Below are positions 1 to 8,233 of a DNA stretch of 41,957 bases, piece by piece. Source of the stretch: Clostridia bacterium. GTDB lineage: Bacteria; Bacillota; Clostridia; Oscillospirales; Acutalibacteraceae. A program made the translations under genes and the position numbers. The notes beneath the pieces were generated by a model, which saw only the letters and a list, made by a program, of their open reading frames with translations, did not search any database and had not been told where the DNA came from. Position 1 is the stretch's first letter. Every line of letters starts with the position of its first letter. Where the stretch lies: NCBI GenBank assembly GCA_017402845.1, contig JAFPLH010000089.1:1-41957 (forward strand). Direction: 5' to 3'.

Positions 1-66
1 AGCCTTATTTTGTCGGGTACTTGCTTTTTCAGGCGAACAAACAAATTTCACGATTAAAATAATTTA

Positions 67-909
67 TTAGCTGTTGCTTGTATTCATATTCATAGCCGAC
101 GTGCTTGTGTAGCCTGCTGCAAAAGCGCTGTTCATTGTTTTGTATACCTTAATGGTAGGTGCAAGCCATATCTCGCCGGTACCTCTGTATACGTTTACAA
201 GACCTTCACCACTCATTGCAGAGCCGATAAGTGTTTTTGCGCTTCTTTCAACTGTGAATTCAAGTGATGACGAACGCAGGATCGCAAAGTTTCCGTCTAC
301 TTTGAGTACGTCGTTATTAAGACGAATAATGTCTATCTCCTCCATAGGAACAACGCTTTCGAGAATTACAAGTCCCGGACCTGTAAGCACCTGCTGGAAA
401 AGAGTTTCACCGCCTGCAACGGCAGCCGAAAGTCTTTTTTGTGCTACGGCTCTGACCTGTACGCTGCCCTGTGCGCAATAGAACATACCGTCGTCAACTG
501 TGATAGATTCGCCCGGTCCTAACTGGAGAACAAGGAAGTGCTTGAAAGAGGGTTCAAGTACAAGCATACCTGTTCCGGTGTATTCAGGCTGTGACATTGT
601 TTCGCCTGTAACACTTGCTTTGAACATTTTGCCGAGTGCATTGGCTGCGGTAATACCGCTTACCATTTGCAGGTCGCCCTGAAAATAACTCATAGCGCCT
701 TTTTCAACAGTGACTTTTTCGTTGTTAAGATAAAGTGCGATCTGTCTTACCTTGATGTTCTGCTGTTCCATAAAGAATACACGCTGTGCAGTTGCAGTGT
801 TTGAGATGCCCAGAAGCTTCTGATACTCAAGAATCTCAACACGCAGACCGCCGTTTTCAAACTGCTGAGTGATTTGAATGTTTTTTCTTGTTCCTACTGC
901 CGAATTCAT
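67..909 (-). CDS. AIM24-family protein (TIGR00266/DUF124-like)
   Basis: The 280-residue protein has no signal peptide and no membrane segment. It is rich in short glycine-punctuated beta strands (GTGMLVLEP, GPGESITVDDG, GEGLVNVYRGTGEIWLAP), the pattern of the AIM24 family, a beta-helix-like fold related to TerD-type stress proteins. The start is supported by AAGGAGG just upstream of the ATG. It lies 26 nt downstream of the CitE-like gene on the same strand, so the two probably form an operon that diverges from the protease/ter genes. AIM24 proteins are recurrent neighbours of terD genes in bacteria, and their biochemical role is not established. Family assignment is confident; function is unknown. 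Confidence 0.85.
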   Translation of the reverse strand: MNSAVGTRKNIQITQQFENGGLRVEILEYQKLLGISNTATAQRVFFMEQQNIKVRQIALYLNNEKVTVEKGAMSYFQGDLQMVSGITAANALGKMFKASVTGETMSQPEYTGTGMLVLEPSFKHFLVLQLGPGESITVDDGMFYCAQGSVQVRAVAQKRLSAAVAGGETLFQQVLTGPGLVILESVVPMEEIDIIRLNNDVLKVDGNFAILRSSSLEFTVERSAKTLIGSAMSGEGLVNVYRGTGEIWLAPTIKVYKTMNSAFAAGYTSTSAMNMNTSNS

Positions 910-935
910 AAACCGAACCTCCTTGAATTATATGA

Positions 936-1898
936 TCAATAGTTTATACCGTAAACATCTGCAAGTATTTTCACTTTTTTTGCCCATATGCAGTGTGTGT
1001 TGTATTCGTTCATGCGTTCTCTTGCCTGACTTCCCGAAACAAGAGAAGCTGAGTTTTTGCTCCAGTTGAGTATGGACATTGCGTCTTCAAAGTCTTTTTT
1101 GTTGACCTTATACGCATTATGTACGATCTCTATTTGATTTGGGTGTATGACTGTTTTTCCGATAAAGCCGCAAAGCTGATCGCCTACAAGCTCGTTTTCA
1201 AGTCCTGCGTCCCAGTTTGTGCCGTTAAAGTATTCCCAGACAGGTCCTGAGATAACATAATCAAGCCCGAATACGGTAACAATATCGCTGAAGATAGACG
1301 AAACAGGCTTTATATCGTGAATGGATTCGTCACTGTGACGTCTAAAGCCGAACATTTTGCAAAGGTCGTTGCCGCCTACTCTTATATTGAGCACAAGCGG
1401 TTCTACCCTTTTAAGTTTTTCTTTTATTCCGTAAAGAATATCATATCTTGTTTTCAGATCTATCATAGCAGGACTTTCAAGAATAGGCATCATATATATT
1501 GTACGCTTGTATTCTTCGTTTATATCAAGAATTTCATCAATATATTCGTCTGCCGTTTCAGGTATGAACTTAGGAATAATAAATCCTGTAATGAGCGATT
1601 GAGCCTCGCCGAGATTTTTCATCAGCTTTTTGATCTGACTGCTTGAACGTACCCTGATAAATAACTTAGGTATGAAAAAGCTGTCTGTTTTAGATGCTTC
1701 ATATATTTTTATTAAAGACTCTGTCATTACGGCTTCTGCTTCTTCAACGAAATTATCGTTGATCGTATCCTCAAGACATAGTGCCATGGAATAGTGAACT
1801 CCGAATTTTCCCGAAATGATAGACTTGACAATTCTTTTGTTATTTGCAGGAGAATAGAGAAGCGCACCGATGCTGTAATATATTTTATTGTCTTTCAT
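936..1898 (-). CDS. HpcH/HpaI aldolase / citrate-lyase beta-like (CitE-like) protein of Ter clusters
   Basis: This is a TIM-barrel lyase of the HpcH/HpaI/CitE superfamily. Typical motifs are visible: an early LCLEDTIND acidic motif, IRVR, IPKF, PILESP, VGGNDL and a C-terminal GKTVIHPNQIEIVH. In the family these bind a divalent metal and an acyl or keto-acid substrate. An ATG at 1916 is in frame, but the best ribosome site (GGGAGAT) lies between it and the ATG at 1898, so 1898 is preferred. CitE-like genes in Ter clusters are thought (Anantharaman, Iyer and Aravind) to belong to a biosynthetic module making a nucleoside-like metabolite. The usual partners (phosphoribosyltransferase, ATP-grasp, HAD) are not in this window; they could lie beyond the left edge. 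The substrate is unknown. Confidence 0.8.
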   Translation of the reverse strand: MKDNKIYYSIGALLYSPANNKRIVKSIISGKFGVHYSMALCLEDTINDNFVEEAEAVMTESLIKIYEASKTDSFFIPKLFIRVRSSSQIKKLMKNLGEAQSLITGFIIPKFIPETADEYIDEILDINEEYKRTIYMMPILESPAMIDLKTRYDILYGIKEKLKRVEPLVLNIRVGGNDLCKMFGFRRHSDESIHDIKPVSSIFSDIVTVFGLDYVISGPVWEYFNGTNWDAGLENELVGDQLCGFIGKTVIHPNQIEIVHNAYKVNKKDFEDAMSILNWSKNSASLVSGSQARERMNEYNTHCIWAKKVKILADVYGINY

Positions 1899-2087
1899 TT
1901 GAAAATTATCTCCCATTTTGAGTAATATTTTAATAATTAAATTATATCATAATAAATGATAAAATGGTAGATTTTTTTTTTGATTTGTGGTAAAATTGAA
2001 CTGTGAATTACTTCTTTTTTTTATACATTATAATGATTTTGTGTAGATATATATCAATTTTTAAGTTTTTTACGGAGGTTTAATGCA
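1899..2087. promoter_or_regulatory. Divergent intergenic region between CitE-like gene and protease
   Basis: Very AT-rich spacer between two divergent transcription units. A TATAAT at 2029-2034 faces right, and an ATTATA at 1941-1946 reads as TATAAT facing left. Neither has a convincing TTGACA at 17 bp, so both are only possible -10 elements. The rightward gene has GGAGG at 2074-2078 placed 9 nt before its ATG. Confidence 0.4.
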
Positions 2088-3782
2088 ATGATCGGCGTTT
2101 CTCAAATGTTGGCAAACTCTGAAAAGGTCACATCTATCGACAAGTTTTCCGCTTGTATAAACGAGAGGGGAATGCTTGTGCGTATTGTCGGAGAATTGCC
2201 TGAGGTTTTTGAACAGCTTTATAAAATGGACAAGGAACAGCACGATCTGATGAGAAATAACAGATGTGTATACCGCAGAATAAAGTCGCTTTCAAAAACT
2301 ATTTCGTATGATGATTCGCAGTATTATCTTTCGTCGTATAATGATTGGGTGAAAAGCGGAAAAACTACCGCAAATACAAAGGTTACAGATGTATACGGCT
2401 ACTTATCGTTAATGGTAGGAGAGTCTTGTAATGAGGCTGTAAACAAATATTGCTTATATAGGGGAGAAACAGACGAGTCTGTAATAAAGAATTTCGTGAT
2501 AAGGGCTTTTTGCTGGTTTGATGAGATAATGAGCGATATCATATCACAAAAGGGCTTTCACATAAGCGCAAAGATAGTTGCGGATAATATAGTAAAACCG
2601 CAGGAGTATCTGTTTTTTTATATGCTTGCGCTTACGGGTGTAAACGTACTTCTTGTGCAGAATCGTCAGGATATCACTTTAGACCTGAAAAAGCTTGACA
2701 TTTCAAGAGGAAAAATACTTGCACATTTAGGAACACAGGAGATAAACGAGGATCTGTTTGTAACGGACGCCGGCACAGACAGCAGAAGCTTTTCTTACGT
2801 TAATCCGAGCGAAAGCACAGTCACAACAGGTGTACAGCGTCAGAGTATACAGACGCAAAGACAGAGTGCAAACAGTCAGACTCAGCAAAGATCTGCAATA
2901 AAGGTTGTATTACCGCCGAGAGAGCGTACGGGCAGAAAGCCTTTTATCAACAATGCCGTACCCGATCTCGGTCGTCAGGGGAATACCGTATTCGTACCGC
3001 AAAGCAGCAGACAGCAAAATAATTCAGTTTCGGGTATGCAAAACAGAAACGGCGTGAGAGTGAACATTCCGCCTCGTCCGGGCAGAGAATCATTCACACA
3101 AAGACAGCCGGCGAATGCATTTCCTCCTATTGGCAGAAGGGCGAATGAAACTCGTTACGAGTATATGCCTTCTTCTGCAAGAGGTGAGAAGTCCTATGAG
3201 GAGCTTGCAAGGTTTTCGTCGTCGGTCGTTCAGATATTGGTGTACAGGTCAACAGCCGTTGATTATTACGGCGAGAGCAGACCTTTCACAAGCGGTTCGG
3301 GAATAATGATCGGCAGTTCTGGCTATATTCTTACCAATTGTCACGTTGCAAGACAAGGCACAGCATTTGGAGTAAAAATAGAAAATGATAACAGGATATA
3401 TTATACTAATGCTTTTATTAAATATCACAAAGATTTAGACCTTGCTTTGTTGAGAATAGACAAATATCTTTCTCCGCTGCCCGTATACAGAGGAACTATT
3501 CCGCTTGAAAGAGGACAGAGAGTAGTTGCTATCGGCAGTCCAATGGGTATGTTCAATTCTGTATCTAACGGCATTATTTCAGGTTTCAGAAATATTAACG
3601 GTGTAGATATGATACAGTTTACAGCGCCGATATCGCCGGGCAGTTCGGGAGGTGCGGTGCTGAATATGTACGGCGAGGTAGTAGGGATAAGCACAAAAGT
3701 CGTAAGCTCAGGACAAAATTTGAATCTTGCAGTACCTTATACCGCTATAAATCAGTTTTGCAGCGGCTTTATGAAAAGATGA
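2088..3782 (+). CDS. Cytoplasmic trypsin-like (HtrA-type) serine protease with N-terminal YceG-like region
   Basis: The 564-residue protein has three parts. Residues 1 to about 215 form an alpha/beta region. Residues 230-360 are a low-complexity Gln/Arg/Ser/Pro-rich linker. Residues 370-564 are a chymotrypsin-fold protease. The catalytic triad is intact: His419 in TNCHVA, Asp451 in KDLDLALLRI and Ser520 in PGSSGGAV. No signal peptide, membrane helix or PDZ domain is seen, so it should act in the cytoplasm, unlike classical HtrA/DegP. Residues 133-200 align by eye with residues 125-194 of the YceG-type protein two genes downstream (shared CWF, a central strand, then N/G-x-D-[IV]-hydrophobic). 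This suggests the N-terminus is an adaptor for the Ter system. It leads the rightward ter genes. Substrate unknown; protease assignment firm. Confidence 0.85.
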   Translation: MIGVSQMLANSEKVTSIDKFSACINERGMLVRIVGELPEVFEQLYKMDKEQHDLMRNNRCVYRRIKSLSKTISYDDSQYYLSSYNDWVKSGKTTANTKVTDVYGYLSLMVGESCNEAVNKYCLYRGETDESVIKNFVIRAFCWFDEIMSDIISQKGFHISAKIVADNIVKPQEYLFFYMLALTGVNVLLVQNRQDITLDLKKLDISRGKILAHLGTQEINEDLFVTDAGTDSRSFSYVNPSESTVTTGVQRQSIQTQRQSANSQTQQRSAIKVVLPPRERTGRKPFINNAVPDLGRQGNTVFVPQSSRQQNNSVSGMQNRNGVRVNIPPRPGRESFTQRQPANAFPPIGRRANETRYEYMPSSARGEKSYEELARFSSSVVQILVYRSTAVDYYGESRPFTSGSGIMIGSSGYILTNCHVARQGTAFGVKIENDNRIYYTNAFIKYHKDLDLALLRIDKYLSPLPVYRGTIPLERGQRVVAIGSPMGMFNSVSNGIISGFRNINGVDMIQFTAPISPGSSGGAVLNMYGEVVGISTKVVSSGQNLNLAVPYTAINQFCSGFMKR

Positions 3783-3860
3783 TAGTGTCTGAACAAAGGT
3801 ATTTTTTTAGAATTGCCATAAGACTTTGTAAAAAAATTTAAAATCACACACAAATATATA

Positions 3861-3889
3861 TTGTTAATAATGCTTGTTTATGGTATAAT
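3861..3889 (+). promoter_or_regulatory. Sigma-A-type promoter for rhomboid-yceG
   Basis: TTGTTA at 3861-3866, a 17-bp spacer, then TATAAT at 3884-3889. Transcription would start near 3896. That leaves no room for a ribosome site in front of the ATG at 3906 and favours the ATG at 3927 for the rhomboid gene. Confidence 0.65.
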
Positions 3890-3926
3890 TACGTAGTGAA
3901 GGTATATGAAGGAGATGTTATGGTAT

Positions 3927-4574
3927 ATGAAAAAGCTAAACAAACCAAAGGTTTCGTTTAATGCACCCGTAACGCTGACTTTTGTAATTGTTTGTTTTGT
4001 CGCACTGGTGATAAATTATATTACCGGCGGGTTTACAAACAATCTGCTTTTCAGCGTCTACCGATCGTCGCTTGTCAGTCCGTTTACATATCTGCGGTTT
4101 TTCGGTCATGCAATTGGTCATGCCGATTGGTCGCACTTATTGGGCAATATGATGCTTATTCTCATATTGGGACCGCTGCTTGAGGAGAAATACGGCTCGT
4201 CAAATATGCTTATGGTAATAGCGCTTACTGCTTTTGCCACAGGACTTGCAAGCTTTATTATTTTTCCTGATGTTCAGCTTCTGGGCGCAAGCGGTGTTGT
4301 ATTTGCACTAATTTTGCTCTCGTCCTTTACAAGTGTGGAGGAGGGTTCAATTCCGCTGACATTTATTCTGGTTGCGGTGCTGTATATTGGAGAACAGATC
4401 TATCAGGGAGTATTTATTGATGATGATGTTTCCAATTTCACACATATTTTAGGCGGTGTATGCGGTGCGGTTCTTGGGTATTATCTCAATAAAGGAAAGC
4501 TTAGAAAAAGCGGATCAGGAGATAATACCGTTAATACAATGAGCGTGACCAACGGAAATTCTATGTATTATTGA
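3927..4574 (+). CDS. Rhomboid-family intramembrane serine protease
   Basis: This is a membrane protein with about six hydrophobic helices and a complete rhomboid active site. Numbering from the ATG at 3906, the pieces are the GHADWSHLLGN motif (His72, His77, Asn81 in the oxyanion region), the catalytic Ser129 in GASG, and the catalytic His180 in THILGG. Rhomboids cut transmembrane helices of membrane-anchored substrates. In-frame ATGs occur at 3906, 3915 and 3927. The predicted transcription start near 3896 and the AAGGAG at 3909-3914 favour 3927, though the 12-nt spacing is slightly long. It is followed after about 30 nt by the yceG-type gene, so the pair is likely co-transcribed. A rhomboid inside a Ter operon implies regulated proteolysis of a membrane partner not identified here. 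Confidence 0.9.
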   Translation: MKKLNKPKVSFNAPVTLTFVIVCFVALVINYITGGFTNNLLFSVYRSSLVSPFTYLRFFGHAIGHADWSHLLGNMMLILILGPLLEEKYGSSNMLMVIALTAFATGLASFIIFPDVQLLGASGVVFALILLSSFTSVEEGSIPLTFILVAVLYIGEQIYQGVFIDDDVSNFTHILGGVCGAVLGYYLNKGKLRKSGSGDNTVNTMSVTNGNSMYY

Positions 4575-4605
4575 TTAGTATAATGTTTTAAAGGTGAACT
4601 GAAAG

Positions 4606-6999
4606 ATGTATGAACGCAAAAGAATTTCAAATCTCAACGATTATTTCGTGCCTTTAAACAGCAGAAACGAAAAATCGGTATTCTTTTACAGAATAAACGG
4701 ATATAACAAAGAAATTGATGATTTTATAAATAAATTCTATGATGCGGCAAGACACAGAGGTGTTATTATCGAACACGGTATTCCGAATCCGACAGGCGAT
4801 CAGCTTGTGTTTTTTACCGAGATGATGGGCAATGACTTTGTGCTTGACGTAAACTTCATTGAAAGATCAATGATGAAATGGCTGCCAAGACTTGGCGGAA
4901 AGGGTAGACCGCATCTGGCGCAGTCGCTTAACAAGACCTTGAATGCACTTAAAAGATCGGGCAAAAATGATGATGTTGTAAAGAATGCATACATTAAGTT
5001 TATGTGCTGGTTTTATTATCGCTTTGAGTCAGCAATAAACCGTATAGGCGAGCCCGATCCGCCGAAAATTCTTTGCGAAGGCGATATAGGAAGCTATCAG
5101 CTTCTGATGATGTATACCCTGAACGGCGCAGGCTGCGATATAGTATTATTGCAGTATAACGGCGACGAAACTTATCTTGCGCTCGATTCAAAAAGCAATA
5201 TTTCAAACAAGCTTGAAATGCCCGATATGACAGAATTCCCGAAAGGCTACTGTCTGGAGAGTATAAGAAAAAAACAGTCGGCGCAGAGTTTATCTGTTTC
5301 GGCAGCTAATAACTCGCTTGCACGTACTCCAAAGGAAAGACCTGCTTTGAAGGTATCAACAGGAAAGTCGGGCGGACAGAGTGCAAATGTAAATGTTTCA
5401 ATGTCAACAATGCAGCTTTTAAACGAAAAACCGAGTGTAATGAAATGTACAAACGCATGGCTTACCGGTGATATTTTCGAGGATATAAAAAAGCCGCCTG
5501 TTTCAAGAGGCGATGATCCTAAGCTGTTTTATAATGCCTTTTGCAGAATATACGGCGTTGAAGATAAAACAACATATCAAAATGACCTTTACAGGTTTTA
5601 TCTTGATATAAAGAACGGCGGCAGAACATTCGTAATAGTAGAAAACTCTGTTGCGCTGCCAACTACCGATGAAATTGCGAGAATAAGAAAGGGCAATTAT
5701 ACAAGCATAGATGAGATGCTAAAAGACCTTCTTATGCGGATAGTTATCCCGAATAATATAGAGCTGCAAAAGCTCATAAGATGTGCTTTTACAGAGGTGA
5801 TTGTCGAAGCGTCCAAAGAACCCAATATGAATATAAACAAGCTTACAAGCAAAGCAGTTTATTTATTGTGCTGGCTTTTCAGATATATGAGAGCTTTGTT
5901 TGATAACTGGCGCATGCCGTTTGTATCGCTGTTTGTATATCTGGGCGGCTGCCGCAACGAAAACGAAGAACTGTTTTTAAAGCTGCTTTCAAAGCTGCCT
6001 TGTGATGTGCTTATTCTTATTCCGAACTTAAATGTCAGAGGCGTGCTTGAAGATAAAGAGCTTTTTGAGATCAAATATACACAGTCGCTTAATATGACTG
6101 TATTCCCTACCGATAAGGGCGGCGTGCAAATGGCGACAGCAGCTTATCATGCCGAGCGTGAGCTTGACGAGATAATGTATAATGATTCCGGCTTATACCG
6201 TAATCATCAGTACGCAAAGGGTACGGCAGTTACATTAAAGACAATGTATGAGGAAATATCTATTTTGTGGGATCAGGAGCTTAAATATCGCCCGAATTTT
6301 AGTACAGCGGATAATACCGTTCATATGCCGGTGCTGTTTGCAAAGGTTTCCGGCGTGAAGGACGGAGATGTTCAGAAATACTGGCAGGGTGTAAGACAAC
6401 TTCTTACTGAGGATACGTTACTTATTACGAGTGTACCATATATTGATCCAATGCAGCAGAATCCGATGAAGATAGGCGCTGCAAGCTTTTTCAAAAACGG
6501 AAAGGTTCAGCGTAATGTTATAATGTCAAATCCGGCGTATAAATACGGGGTATTGCGTGAGGAAACTCAGAGTCATATTTTCGACAAGCTCCAGCAGCTT
6601 ATAGACTCGCGTCTGATCGCCGGTACGTTTGTAAACGGTACTGAATACGATATAGTTGCAAATATTCTTAATATGAGAACGGAGATAGTACGCCTTATAC
6701 AGAAGTTTGATTTTACAAAGAAAAATCCGAAGGTAGTCTATATCAATACCACAGAAAAGGTGATCTCTAAAGAAGACGCCGTATTAATGGCATTTCTGAA
6801 TCTTGTGGGATTTGACGTTGTATTTTTTGTGCCTACGGGATATCAGACTATCGAGAAGTATTATACAAGAGGTATTCCCGAAGAACATCAGATAGGCGAG
6901 TATGTTTACGATCTGCCTATACCTAATCTCGGTGTTGCCTCCGGTCAGACATCAAAAGGCAAAAAAACGCCGTGGTTCAAAAAGATCTTAAATAAATAA
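4606..6999 (+). CDS. YceG-type Ter-cluster protein with internally repeated unit
   Basis: The 797-residue soluble protein corresponds to the YceG_bac family ('putative component of biosynthetic module'), found next to TelA/TerD homologues in Bacillus subtilis (yceC-H). An alpha/beta unit appears more than once by eye. It is at residues 125-194 (CWFYYRF ... GAGCDIVLLQ), 414-476 (CWLFRYM ... PCDVLILIPN), and, more weakly, near the C-terminus (KVVYINTTEK ... GFDVVFFVPTGY). Between the first two is a low-complexity linker (about 222-280). The same unit occurs in the N-terminus of the trypsin-like protease upstream. No catalytic motif was recognised. It lies between rhomboid and telA. Family call is good; biochemical function is unknown. 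Confidence 0.8.
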   Translation: MYERKRISNLNDYFVPLNSRNEKSVFFYRINGYNKEIDDFINKFYDAARHRGVIIEHGIPNPTGDQLVFFTEMMGNDFVLDVNFIERSMMKWLPRLGGKGRPHLAQSLNKTLNALKRSGKNDDVVKNAYIKFMCWFYYRFESAINRIGEPDPPKILCEGDIGSYQLLMMYTLNGAGCDIVLLQYNGDETYLALDSKSNISNKLEMPDMTEFPKGYCLESIRKKQSAQSLSVSAANNSLARTPKERPALKVSTGKSGGQSANVNVSMSTMQLLNEKPSVMKCTNAWLTGDIFEDIKKPPVSRGDDPKLFYNAFCRIYGVEDKTTYQNDLYRFYLDIKNGGRTFVIVENSVALPTTDEIARIRKGNYTSIDEMLKDLLMRIVIPNNIELQKLIRCAFTEVIVEASKEPNMNINKLTSKAVYLLCWLFRYMRALFDNWRMPFVSLFVYLGGCRNENEELFLKLLSKLPCDVLILIPNLNVRGVLEDKELFEIKYTQSLNMTVFPTDKGGVQMATAAYHAERELDEIMYNDSGLYRNHQYAKGTAVTLKTMYEEISILWDQELKYRPNFSTADNTVHMPVLFAKVSGVKDGDVQKYWQGVRQLLTEDTLLITSVPYIDPMQQNPMKIGAASFFKNGKVQRNVIMSNPAYKYGVLREETQSHIFDKLQQLIDSRLIAGTFVNGTEYDIVANILNMRTEIVRLIQKFDFTKKNPKVVYINTTEKVISKEDAVLMAFLNLVGFDVVFFVPTGYQTIEKYYTRGIPEEHQIGEYVYDLPIPNLGVASGQTSKGKKTPWFKKILNK

Positions 7000-7007
7000 A
7001 TTAACGG

Positions 7008-7048
7008 GAAACAAATCGATTTGTTTCGACGTATAATTATCATATAAT
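7008..7048 (+). promoter_or_regulatory. 20-bp perfect palindrome overlapping a promoter, upstream of telA
   Basis: GAAACAAATCGATTTGTTTC at 7008-7027 is a perfect 20-bp palindrome. TATAAT boxes follow at 7032-7037 and 7043-7048. If the second is the -10, a TTGTTT -35 at 7021-7026 (16-bp spacing) lies inside the right arm, so a dimeric repressor on the palindrome would block it. No U-run follows, so a terminator role for yceG is less likely. Confidence 0.6.
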
Positions 7049-7069
7049 ATACAAAAAGGAAGTGTAAAT

Positions 7070-8233
7070 ATGGGAATTGATTTTAAAAAAGCAGAGCCTC
7101 CAAAGAACAATGACGTTATAGATATAACTCCCGTTTCTGCTCCTGCACCGACTACACCGGTTGTTCAGGAAGAACCGAAGTATAACATCGTTGCTCAAAG
7201 ACAAGAATGGAATGCTTCTCTTGTTGGCTCTAAAGAGGTTGACGACATTGTAAGCACCATTCATCTTGATGACGTACATTCTATCGTTACTTTCGGTGCA
7301 GAAGCTGCAACTGAGATCTCAAAGGCTTCTGATGTTGTTCTTAACAATGTAAACCTTTCTCAGCTTGACGACGCAAGCGAAATGCTTGGTACTCTTGCAA
7401 AGATCATGGGCGTGTTTGATATTGAGGAGATAAAAGATAATCCGAGCTTCTTTAATAAGCTTTTCAATAATCAGAAAAAGCGTATAGACAAGATACTCAG
7501 CAAGTATAACAATATGGGTGAGCAGGTTGACAAGATATATGTACAGCTCAAGTCTTACGAGTCTGAAATAAATATGTCTAACCGCAAGCTTGAAGATATG
7601 TTTAACGCAAATGTTGAGTATTATCATCAGCTTGTTAAGTATATTCTTGCAGCAGAACAGGGCTGCAACGAGATTCAGAGCTATATAGACAAGAGAAAAA
7701 GCGATCTTGAACAAACAGGCGATTCCGCTATTCAGTTTGAGATTCAGTCGTGCGAGCAGGCTCTGGCAATGCTTGAGCAGAGAACTCACGATCTGAGAAC
7801 AGCAGAAAGCGTTGCTATGCAGTCTATTCCGCTTATCAAGACTATGGAGTTCAGTAATCTCAATCTTATCAGAAAAATTGACTCAGCTTTCATTATCACC
7901 CTGCCGATATTCAAACAGACGCTTGCACAGGCAATTATGCTTAAGCGTCAGAAGATACAGGCAGACGCTATTGCGGCTCTTGACGAGAAAACTAACGAAA
8001 TGCTCATTAAGAACGCACAGAATGCAGTTGAGCAGTCTAAGCTTATTACACAGCTTTCAACAGGAAGCTCTATTAAGATAGAAACACTCGAAACAACATG
8101 GAAAACCATTATGAATGGTATTGAAGAAACTCAGGCTATTCAGAACGACGCCAAGAAGCAAAGAGCAGACGCTAAAGTCAGACTTGAGCAGATCAAAGCG
8201 GATTTCTATAAGAATTATCATATTCCCTCGTAA
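7070..8233 (+). CDS. telA: Toxic anion resistance protein TelA/KlaA family (YceH-like)
   Basis: The 387-residue soluble protein is predicted to be mainly alpha-helical and coiled-coil. It has the TelA family layout: a variable Pro-rich N-terminus (PVSAPAPTTP), then a helical core. Recognisable core stretches include a DRV-like AQRQEW segment, FNKLFNNQKKRIDKI, RTAESVAMQSIPLIKTMEF and a final helix with IKIETLETTWKTIMNGIEETQAI. This resembles B. subtilis YceH, which sits beside YceC-YceG. TelA proteins are linked to resistance to tellurite, cell-wall antibiotics and phage, by an unknown mechanism. AAGGAAG precedes the ATG. The palindromic promoter region immediately upstream suggests its own regulated start. 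Confidence 0.9.
   Translation: MGIDFKKAEPPKNNDVIDITPVSAPAPTTPVVQEEPKYNIVAQRQEWNASLVGSKEVDDIVSTIHLDDVHSIVTFGAEAATEISKASDVVLNNVNLSQLDDASEMLGTLAKIMGVFDIEEIKDNPSFFNKLFNNQKKRIDKILSKYNNMGEQVDKIYVQLKSYESEINMSNRKLEDMFNANVEYYHQLVKYILAAEQGCNEIQSYIDKRKSDLEQTGDSAIQFEIQSCEQALAMLEQRTHDLRTAESVAMQSIPLIKTMEFSNLNLIRKIDSAFIITLPIFKQTLAQAIMLKRQKIQADAIAALDEKTNEMLIKNAQNAVEQSKLITQLSTGSSIKIETLETTWKTIMNGIEETQAIQNDAKKQRADAKVRLEQIKADFYKNYHIPS

Noticed and set aside
7319..7789. 156-residue open frame on the minus strand inside telA
   Set aside because: It is antisense to the conserved telA gene, has a Leu/Ile/Cys-rich composition from reading a helical gene backwards, and lacks a ribosome site.
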